NCBI RefSeq assembly: GCF_000003605.2
Contig: NW_003134361.1
Span: 49,764 to 66,202, forward strand
DNA from: Saccoglossus kowalevskii
Taxonomy: Eukaryota > Hemichordata > Enteropneusta > Harrimaniidae
Reading direction: 5' to 3'
DNA: 16,439 nucleotides
In this document: one piece after another, positions 9,412 through 16,439 of the stretch
Position numbering within the stretch: position 1 is the stretch's first letter
Layout of the letters: each line of letters opens with the position of its first letter
Notes under the pieces: generated by a model
What the model was told of the DNA's origin: nothing
The model's input: only the letters and a program-made list of their open reading frames with translations
The model's database searches: none
Position numbers and translations under genes: made by a program

Positions 9412-12400
9412 GTACAGTATATCTAAAATCGTATGCTATTTTATGTTATTGTACAAATTGCTACTCTCTATTTTTAACACTTAATAATCGTGGTTTACGT
9501 AAGGAACTGTCCCGACCGAGTTTAATCCGTTATACCATCCCACATGCACAACGAAGTAGTTCTACACCTTCTAATAAATTATAACAGCCGGCGGTAACAA
9601 ACTGAGAGACAAAAGGGCAGGCATACCGGGCATTGACTTAAAATATTGCCAAGCTCAATAAATGTTATACAGAGCATGGAAGGTACTAAGTTACCTTCCA
9701 TGTACAGAGCAACGCTTCCAGACAACTAAATGATGTGCTCATGTAATTCCTTGTAAATATAGCAGTATGTCTTTGCCTTGAAATGTTTATTACAAACAAA
9801 TGAAAATAAATGAATTAACGTTAATTATACGCCGTTGACACATAGCACATATTTACAACAACAAATGTAATGCCACTCTGCGTTAAACTGTACCATCTAT
9901 GTGTTATTTCTTGCCCTTAATAACATTTGAAACGTGATTTGTTGGCAGCAACGTGACAGCCTAACTCATCGACAACGCTTATTTAGTCCAATCAATCAAA
10001 TTGTAATCTTCCTAATCGTATTTGCTACCAGCGGGGACAGCATACTGTCGTACGCATACTGCGACTATCCGTCTGGAATCCCCAACATATGTTATATCAA
10101 TCTTTAGTATTTTATCACGATCCCATGTACCAAGAGCGCGTTAGTTGAAATTATGTTAATAACTGGTAACCATGACGTAAATGATTGTAAAGTGCACCAT
10201 ACGTTTTTCAAATTAGTTTCTTCACTTCTATTGATTGATTTCGTTGTATTAGCAGCGCTTGTCGATTTTCGATGTATTATCGGTATCGCTTGGATGTCCA
10301 CCTAAACGGCTACCCCTATTGCGGTTTTAATATACTAATAGCTAATAACAACACACACGTGTCCTTGTATATATTAGAAAAGACACACGATACCAGGAAT
10401 ACATTTGTGAAAACGAACTCCGTTAGGTATTGTGGACTATAATATATGATAAAATGTACCAAAGTCGGTAGCGATCGTTGCAATCTACATGGATATGAAA
10501 ATGGGATCGTGGACATGTTTCATTCATCAAGGCCAATATATAAAGTAACATTTAATAGCTTGATTATTAAACATCAAAAGAAGGTCACTTATAAACACCA
10601 ATAACGGAATCATCACACTAAAACCCTAACTGACAGGATTGTCCTGAACATTAAAAGACAAACTAAACAACGAACATACTTTTTATTTACAAAATGATTA
10701 CTTACATTGAATAAAATTAATGGATCGTATCAATTACAAAATAAATGTTGCTATGGGAGGCGGAAATAAACTTTTATAATGCTTGCGGTTCCTCAGAAGA
10801 AGGGCCCAGCGAATCTCCTTCGATAAAATAATAGTTTATTTCTTTTGTCTGTACACCCGTGAAATGAACAAGTTTTCAATTATTAAAATAACAATAAATA
10901 ATAACATCATCACCAATTACTTACATGTGCTTCAACGGTTTAGCTGGAGAGAAATATTTATAAACAAATTATAATTAGGTGTTGTTTAAAATTAAAAAAA
11001 AAACATGAGTGGTCGGTTATACATATGGCATATAATGTGTGCCAATTCTACTACAAAGTGTCCAATAAACTCATAACCTCTAAAACTATGACGAACTTTG
11101 TCATATTTATTGTATTTGAATATATAATGATCAGCGAACTTTTGAGTAAAGAAGCAATAAAGACAGCTCATTCGTCTATAGGTTATTGCACTCTTCAATT
11201 AGATTTCAAGGACATTATAATCTCCAGCTATTGTTGGTTTAATGAAAAAAAGTCTTGTACACTGTGGTACTTCTTTTATGCATCTTACGGTGAACAATGT
11301 GTTAATTAGCTCAATGCTCACAACATTGATTACGTAACAGTGAGTGATTTGACACGTTATTCAGAAGAGAAAATTGCGCATTTAATAATTGGAGCATCGA
11401 AGCACTGCCATGTCTCTATGTTTCATTTAATAAAGTTGTGTTACCTTGAAATCTGCAGATGTATTTGCCTCTTTATTATATTTCCAGGATACAATCTTCC
11501 ACTAGTGTAGTGTTGATGAACCAATCATTGTGTTAATTGACTTAATTAATGCTCTGATATGATTTTTTAAAGTGTGTATCATTCATCATTATCGAGTTTG
11601 TTTCTGCTATAATTGCAATTATGCATTTGTATTTCTTTTTTTCATATTACTTAGTGTTTTGTACATCTATCGTATTAATCTCAGTTTTTGTGCGGTGGTT
11701 GGTCTCTACGAATAATCGTTGATTTCGTTGGTTGCCTCTTAACTAAATCGACCCTCTGGCGTGCACGTGTTCACTGTGCGTTGCGTTGCGTGTTGTGCGC
11801 ATCGTCGTACTTCCAACGAGTCTCCAATGACGCGAGGTGGGTCGAACAGTATTTTCCATCTGCGTGCATGAACCCCCCAATGCCACTTCATGCTACTTCC
11901 TTCGGATACAAGTTCGCTATCAATAAAAGTTTCTTAATTATTTAACAGTCGTCACTGAAGTTAAATAACAGTTTAACATGGCACAATTCATACGTGAATT
12001 GAAAATCACTGCTGTTATAGGTCAACTAGATACCGAATGTGTGACCTTTAACGATCATACAAAATGCATATTGGGACAAAGCTTCTTGTGGCGAGCACAT
12101 CATCATCATTTAACGGCTTGGTGTGCACTTTGTGGTACAAAGATCGATTAAACATGATGTACTATATATTTGATTACGTCGTTCTTCTCGGGCAGTGAAT
12201 TTATTTAAAGAAGGATCATCAATTCTAATTGCTGCATATTGTATACATGTGTAGCAGTGTTGGGATTTGTGTTTAACTTACTATTTATACTCAAACCAGC
12301 ACATCCTGGCTACCAACTCATTTGTAACACAAACAGATAGCACGATTATAGATCTCTTCACAGACGAAGGCAATCATTTCCTATCTAGTGGGAATAAATT

Positions 12401-12862
12401 AGCAAGTCACATCCTAGAGAATATGTGTATTTTTCAAGGCGTCAGGTTACACCGAAAATAACGTTTTCGGGCTTTCACATTACAAATTAATCATATGGGA
12501 AATCAGTAACTTATTGATGATAATAAAAACTGTCGACGATGTAAGACACACGAACGTTTGCTATATACTGCTTGAATATGGGAATACGAAATATTGACAA
12601 CATGGAGAATACATCCGTATTCACCATGGATTGTGATTTAAAATAGACACGCATGTGCTTTGAATTTTTGGTACGTATATGTTATTCAAAGGTCATGCGC
12701 TATATTATTATCCAGATGAGTGTTATTCATATTGTCTCGTTAACATTTGTGATTGAAAGTTAAACCTGTATCAAATAAAATGTTATTTTCCCCTAAATAC
12801 GATGCATATTACCATATATAAATGTATATTTAGTTCTTCATTTGCTTGGATTCTTCTTCCAG
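9412..12862 (+). other. Intron between exon 1B and exon 2
   Basis: This 3,451-base intron starts GTACAG and ends in a CTTCTTCCAG acceptor. Without splicing, the exon 1B frame would run to a TAA at 9482-9484. AATAAA at 9657-9662 and a compact hairpin at 9675-9702 follow. A somewhat CpG-richer patch around 11690-11890 carries an open frame but matches no protein I know, and it has no M1 motif. The rest is AT-rich DNA in which I see nothing further. Confidence 0.7.
9668..9711. repeat. Perfect 11-bp hairpin flanked by 9-bp direct repeats
   Basis: CATGGAAGGTA (9675-9685) and TACCTTCCATG (9692-9702) form a perfect stem with a six-base loop. TACAGAGCA occurs at 9668-9676 and again at 9703-9711, directly flanking or overlapping the stem. 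Direct repeats around an inverted repeat resemble a tiny transposon footprint with a target duplication. The site also follows an AATAAA by a few bases, so an RNA-level role is conceivable. Confidence 0.55.
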
Positions 12863-13151
12863 GTATCTGGCGGCATCGTTTCTATCGCCAGTGTCGGCCA
12901 GGAAAGTGTTTCCGTGTTTCGACGAGCCAAGCTTCAAAGCTAATTTCAGCATCACCCTTATTCACGAAGCAAAGTACATTGCGCTGTCGAACATGCCGGA
13001 GAAACTGTCGCCGTACGGTAAAGAGAAAAGACAAGACGGGTTGATAGCGACGCATTTTGAGACTACCCCAAAGATGTCTACCTATTTACTAGCGTTTATT
13101 GTGTGCGACTTTGCACATAGGGCCACCGTATCTAACCACGGACGTGTCGAG
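12863..13151 (+). CDS. M1 zinc aminopeptidase, exon 2 (FPCFDEP block, end of N-terminal domain)
   Basis: This exon supplies the last base of the split Arg codon and then 96 residues. It opens YLAASFLSP, continues SARKVFPCFDEP (an M1 hallmark), and includes YIALSNMP and TTPKMSTYLLAFIV, all typical of the N-domain of APN/ERAP/TRHDE-like enzymes. It ends in phase 0 at GTCGAG|GTATGC. It follows an acceptor CTTCTTCCAG and joins in frame to either first exon. The notable oddity is FLS where most relatives have QxE (ERAP1 Q181/E183, PepN Q119/E121). Those residues shape the S1 pocket and hold the substrate amino group. Residue numbers in the 1A form are F272 and S274. Family assignment is secure; orthology to a named member is not. 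Confidence 0.93.
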
Positions 13152-13669
13152 GTATGCTTCATACAGTCAATGTACCTTTTAAATATAAATCCTAGACCTA
13201 TTGGTCGATTGCATCATAGTCAATAACCATCTCTATGTTTCATTGGCGAGCCATATCACGGGACATTATATTATTTATTCGAATACAATATTTATTAAGA
13301 GACAGTCGTTACACTTCACGGTAACATTTCTGGTTCTGTAGTGAAATCAAATATATATGACAATGCATATGTACAGTAGTTAACATTTTGGGTGCCAGGC
13401 AAGCATATACTTGAAGTTGAAATTGGTTCAAAGCCCGAATAATAAAAGTTAGGCTAGAACTGTGCCAATGACCGGTAAATGGGAAGTATAGTCATCTTCT
13501 GGAGTACTACAAAGCCTGGAAATAGTCTGTTTGTGACAAACTCTTGATATTGTTCCCAAAACAATTCGTAAGTAGTCCTTATTTGAAAATTCCTATCCGT
13601 CTATCACATACTTTAGATATTTATTCAAATCGTTATGTAACACGTGACATCCATGCTTAACTTTTCTAG
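13152..13669 (+). other. Intron 2
   Basis: This 518-base AT-rich intron has a GTATGC donor and a CTTTTCTAG acceptor. I see no gene or repeat in it. Confidence 0.85.
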
Positions 13670-13790
13670 TTCCGGGTGTGGGCACGCAAAGGAGCCATGG
13701 ACCAGGTAGCGTACGCGTTAGACATTGGACCAAAGATATTCACGTATTTAGAGAACTATGCGTCCATACCATATTCCTTGCCAAAAATGG
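13670..13790 (+). CDS. M1 zinc aminopeptidase, exon 3 (entry to catalytic domain)
   Basis: This exon encodes 40 residues plus one base. It starts FRVWARKGAMDQ, matching the family V-R-x-W-A-R-P strand at the end of the N-domain. It continues AYALDIGPKIFTYLENYASIPYSLPKM, the helix and strand leading into the thermolysin-like domain II. The usual Pro after Arg is Lys here. It ends in phase 1 (ATGG|GTAAGC), and the split codon with exon 4 gives Asp, producing the conserved SLPKMD turn. Both splice sites are good, and the reading continues from exon 2 in phase 0. Confidence 0.92.
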
Positions 13791-13990
13791 GTAAGCATAA
13801 CTACAAAATATTGATTATTGAATTAGTTCAATTTAGTTAATTTTATTTAATTCAAATCAATCATGTTATTTTAATAGGATTCATTTAGTTAGTAACGAAT
13901 CATCGTGATTTTTATTTGTGTACATTTCGTAGAACAATGCAAATGTCAGCGTACGACTTACAATGCATAATGTTACGTATATTGTATTAG
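13791..13990 (+). other. Intron 3
   Basis: This 200-base intron has a GTAAGC donor and a TTGTATTAG acceptor. It contains AT-rich filler only. Confidence 0.85.
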
Positions 13991-14145
13991 ATATGATAGC
14001 ATTGCCGTCGTTGGTGGCCACTGGAATGGAAAACTGGGGGCTGAATACGTTCAGGGAAAATGTGTTACTTTACAAGGAAGAACTGTCATCGAGTCGGGAT
14101 AAACAATGGATTGCACTCCTTATTGGCCATGAACTCAGTCACCAG
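13991..14145 (+). CDS. M1 zinc aminopeptidase, exon 4 (GAMEN-like and HEXXH catalytic motifs)
   Basis: This exon completes an Asp codon and adds 51 residues. DMIALPSLVATGMENWGL contains the exopeptidase motif as TGMEN (14020-14034) instead of GAMEN, with the amine-binding Glu kept. FRENVLLYKEE and DKQWIALLIG lead to HELSH at 14128-14142. That is the HEXXH motif whose two His bind zinc and whose Glu is the general base. In the 1A form these are H449, E450 and H453. The exon ends at CACCAG followed by GCGAGT, a GC donor. Using it, phase 0 joins exon 5 to give HELSHQW. A GT four bases on (14150-14151) would add GCGA and break the frame against the exon 5 acceptor. The active-site core is complete across exons 4 to 6. 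Confidence 0.94.
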
Positions 14146-15164
14146 GCGAGTAACCTAAGTTTAAAGCTTACGTTGTCAACTTTCCGTAATAATTTACGTC
14201 AATATAGCGAGAATTGTCAGCTAAAATATATTATGCATTAACAACATTATTATGCATTGTGTTCGCCCTTTAGGTTACTTTATGTTTACGATAAAAATAG
14301 ATGATTAATAGATTGAATGATTGTTTGATTTATTGATCAATTGGTTAATTTAAAAAAAAAACACAGAAACGGAATTGATACACCAGTTGCTACAGTCATT
14401 CATAATATTGCAGTGCAGTGTGACGAGACGAAAAATACAAGCTTATAATATCCAACCTAGACCCCCCGTCATAATTAATGACACATCCCTTATTACACTT
14501 TATGTACGTGCTCTGACCAACATTGCGGCCCCTATCGGAGTACGGAACACGCATCGATATGAAATACGATGTCGTGGCACGTGGTGTGTAACCATCAGAT
14601 ACCAATCCATTTCCGACACAGAAGAGCACACCTTCCGGTTAACCACTTAAAAGCCATCTGGTACTGACTCTATGTCAGAGGCTTAATTAGGCCTGGGTCA
14701 TATCAACACTGTTAATCCAGGGTCTATTATAAATATTGATATATGAATAGATTGTGGACGAGCAGGTTTCCTGTTTAATATCAGCAAAGTATGACACGAT
14801 TTACATGACATAGAACTTTAAAGTCGGCAATGCTAAACACAATACAGTAATATGAAATAAATATCACTCAATTAGTCAATCACTCGTATTAGAATAAACT
14901 AAATAATGCGATTGCCACTTATTTAACATAACGCTGTACCGCATCACAACCAAAGAAAAATACTTCAATACTATAAGTGTGTTGTCCTATTGTCCAGACA
15001 TTGTTTCAAATCAAATCTATTTAAATTACTAGTAGATTTTAAAGACGTCACAACATTTTCTTAGCGCAAAGGGAACTTTTGATGTACCTATATTTATTTG
15101 ACAAATTACTTGGCACATTTTAGAATACGCCGGTGTAATGAGAGATTTGTTTTTTTTCCATCAG
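14146..15164 (+). other. GC-AG intron 4
   Basis: This 1,019-base intron begins GCGAGT and ends with a pyrimidine-rich TTTTTTTTCCATCAG. It contains a region at about 14370-14650 with higher GC and open frames on both strands, and neither translation resembles a known protein. It also contains a 19-base motif at 14707-14725 that recurs with one mismatch at 16223-16241. Confidence 0.8.
14707..14725 (+). repeat. 19-base dispersed motif, copy 1
   Basis: CACTGTTAATCCAGGGTCT matches CACTGTTGATCCAGGGTCT at 16223-16241 with one difference. The flanks do not align, so only a fragment of any shared repeat is visible. Confidence 0.35.
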
Positions 15165-15278
15165 TGGCACAGCAACCTTGTGACGCAGGCGTGGTGGGAC
15201 GAACTCTGGTTGAAAGAAGGCTTCGCCACCTTTATGGGATTAAAAGCTGTGGATTACGTTCATCCGGATTATCAAATG
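15165..15278 (+). CDS. M1 zinc aminopeptidase, exon 5 (third zinc ligand)
   Basis: This exon encodes 38 residues in phase 0 on both sides. It reads WHSNLVTQAWWDELWLKEGF and continues through ATFMGLKAVDYVHPDYQM. The Glu of WLKEGF lies 18 residues after the second His of HELSH, completing the HEXXH-X18-E zinc site (E472 in the 1A form). The family WFG(N/D)LVT segment is WHSNLVT here, so the bulky Phe and the tight-turn Gly are both replaced. WLKEGF rather than the commoner WLNEGF is also how I recall vertebrate TRHDE reading. The ATCAAATG|GTAAGT donor is canonical. Confidence 0.94.
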
Positions 15279-15394
15279 GTAAGTCGTTGGATTACATCGT
15301 TAATCATTCTGAAAAATAATGACCAATAACCATATCTAAATCTGTACGCAGAATTAATTTTCATTAGAGGTTTTTAATTTTTTTTCATAAACAG
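15279..15394 (+). other. Intron 5
   Basis: This 116-base intron has a GTAAGT donor and a T-rich tract ending CATAAACAG. It contains nothing else. Confidence 0.85.
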
Positions 15395-15532
15395 ATAGCG
15401 CAGCAATTTCTTTGTGACGATTTGCATAATGTGTTTTTATTGGATTCATTGTCGACGTCACATCCGGTTAACCAACACGTCGACACTCCCAGTGAAATCT
15501 TGGACAATTTTGACATGATTGCGTACCAAAAG
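15395..15532 (+). CDS. M1 zinc aminopeptidase, exon 6 (catalytic tyrosine region)
   Basis: This exon encodes 46 residues, phase 0 on both sides, starting IAQQFLCDDLHNVFLLD. It contains SLSTSHPVNQHV, the family L-x-S-SHP segment, and TPSEILDNFDMIAYQK. The Tyr of IAYQK (Y536 in the 1A form) is the conserved proton donor that stabilises the transition state (ERAP1 Y438 equivalent). The run of LLD, SHPV, Q and FDxIAYxK looks closest to TRHDE-type enzymes as I remember them, but this is a short stretch. The exon ends CAAAAG|GTAAGG. The expected GA continuation and all of domains III-IV lie beyond the window, so the gene is partial. Confidence 0.92.
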
Positions 15533-15754
15533 GTAAGGGTCGATTTTCAAGGTTAAAATGATCTTGATAAGATATTAGCTATGCAAGATTAAATTAGCAG
15601 CATGGACTAATTTCCAACCGATTATCAGTGCAAAGTTTATGTAGAAAGAAAGAAAAAACATGACTCATTTAAATGAAATCAACTGCCAGACAGTGCTTGA
15701 TATGACATGGCTACATCGAATAAATCATGTTCCTTCGAGGTACAGTCCTTGACA

Positions 15755-15771
15755 CGATCACGTGGTGATCG
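15755..15771. promoter_or_regulatory. Palindromic E-box-like site
   Basis: CGATCAC and GTGATCG form 7-base inverted arms around GTG, and the centre contains the E-box CACGTG. It could bind a bHLH-type factor. It is intronic and unsupported otherwise. Confidence 0.15.
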
Positions 15772-16222
15772 AGCGTTGTCTTGATTGGCCCGTTGCTTAA
15801 CGGTAATCAGCCATTCAACAGGCAATTTGTATTAATGAAATAACTGTATATTGCGGTGATCCACTCGCTGTTAAACTGATCGTCTCTCATTCACTTTAAT
15901 CACAGTTAACTTGCGAGATATAAATTGAAAGATAACCACTATTTCCATTCTAATGGAAGTTTATAAGCAAACTAACTCTTTCCGCGCTCCACCGAACACA
16001 GTCGCATTTCCATATAGAAAGCAAGGCCACTTCTGTTCATACCAAACCCCGATATTTGTATTGGCGTGCGTGACCAGAGCGCGCTAATAGTTGTCAATCC
16101 TCGCCCGAGTACATTATAACACTAAAAACGTTATTTGCTTCTGACTGCATATATTATACATGCCACCTCCTCGCACTACACTTGCTTTCACATGTTGTAA
16201 CAGCTGGACAGAATTAAAATGC

Positions 16223-16241
16223 CACTGTTGATCCAGGGTCT
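16223..16241 (+). repeat. 19-base dispersed motif, copy 2
   Basis: This is the second copy of the motif at 14707-14725, in the same orientation with one mismatch. Confidence 0.35.
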
Positions 16242-16439
16242 AAGCTTATGACAATTTGATAATATGTTCCATACGTGTGTGCATGAATGTATTCATTGCG
16301 TCACCCGCTGATCCATTTAAATGGGGACAATCATATCAAACTTTTTATTTTTCCACACTGTAAAAAAAATTTCGAACACAATTGGAACTATTTCGGGATA
16401 ATTGGATTCGCTTAAAATGTGCTAATGTAGGGTTGTATT

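Larger units (their letters stand above)
15533..16439 (+). other. Start of intron 6, continuing past the window
   Basis: The next exon should begin with a Gly-Ala/Ser segment after the IAYQK motif. I find no such exon before the window ends. The stretch holds a near-palindromic CACGTG site at 15755-15771 and the second copy of the 19-base motif at 16223-16241. Confidence 0.7.

Noticed and set aside
9412-9584. Continuation of the exon 1B frame to the stop at 9482-9484, and an overlapping frame to 9584, as coding sequence
   Set aside because: Family similarity stops exactly at the AG|GTACAG donor and resumes in exon 2. The continuation is intron read-through.
11688-11945. CpG-richer open frame considered as a third first exon or cassette exon
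   Set aside because: It lacks a clear hydrophobic anchor, M1 N-domain motifs and a phase-2 AG|GT end.
13152-13226. Extension of exon 2 past 13151
   Set aside because: The conserved sequence ends at the GTATGC donor and continues in frame at 13670.
14375-14650. Overlapping open frames on both strands inside intron 4
   Set aside because: Neither translation resembles a protein, and inserting it would break the conserved HELSHQ-W junction.

Overview
The window looks like part of an intron-rich animal genome. The DNA is AT-rich, and the only convincing protein-coding content is a set of short exons bounded by splice consensus sites, separated by long non-coding stretches. There is no bacterial-style gene packing. 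A hairpin element at 3085-3238, whose arms carry AGGAGGGCAACTCG / CGAGTTGTCGTCCT, resembles (from memory, not searched) repeats common in molluscs. A marine lophotrochozoan, perhaps a mollusc, is therefore a reasonable but weak guess.

The plus strand carries the 5' part of one M1-family (gluzincin, MA clan) zinc aminopeptidase locus of the type II membrane, APN/TRHDE-like kind. It has two candidate first exons: 1A (642-1438) and 1B (8735-9411). Each encodes a cytoplasmic tail, one transmembrane helix, a stalk and a divergent N-terminal beta domain. Each ends in phase 2 with AG|GT at the same position of the fold. The downstream exons are single copy: exon 2 (12863-13151, FPCFDEP block), exon 3 (13670-13790), exon 4 (13991-14145, GAMEN-like motif and HELSH zinc motif), exon 5 (15165-15278, third zinc ligand) and exon 6 (15395-15532, catalytic tyrosine). 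All phases join without a frameshift. The gene runs off the right edge, so the rest of the helical catalytic domain and domains III-IV are not seen.

The simplest reading is that two promoters each drive their own membrane-anchor and N-domain exon, and both splice to one catalytic body. The alternative is a tandem duplicate whose 3' exons have been lost from the first copy. The enzyme keeps its zinc ligands, general base and proton donor. The residues that normally hold the free alpha-amino group of the substrate are changed: the usual QxE is F-L-S, GAMEN is TGMEN, and WFGN is WHSN. Exon 4 ends in a GC rather than GT donor, well supported by frame and by the conserved motif it splits.

The intervening DNA (1439-8734, 9412-12862 and the smaller introns) holds no other M1 exons that I can see. 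It contains a MITE-like hairpin, a second hairpin, a degenerate tRNA-like (SINE) head, a perfect DR4 nuclear-receptor-type element, a short CGG repeat just before the 1B start, and a compact hairpin flanked by direct repeats after exon 1B.
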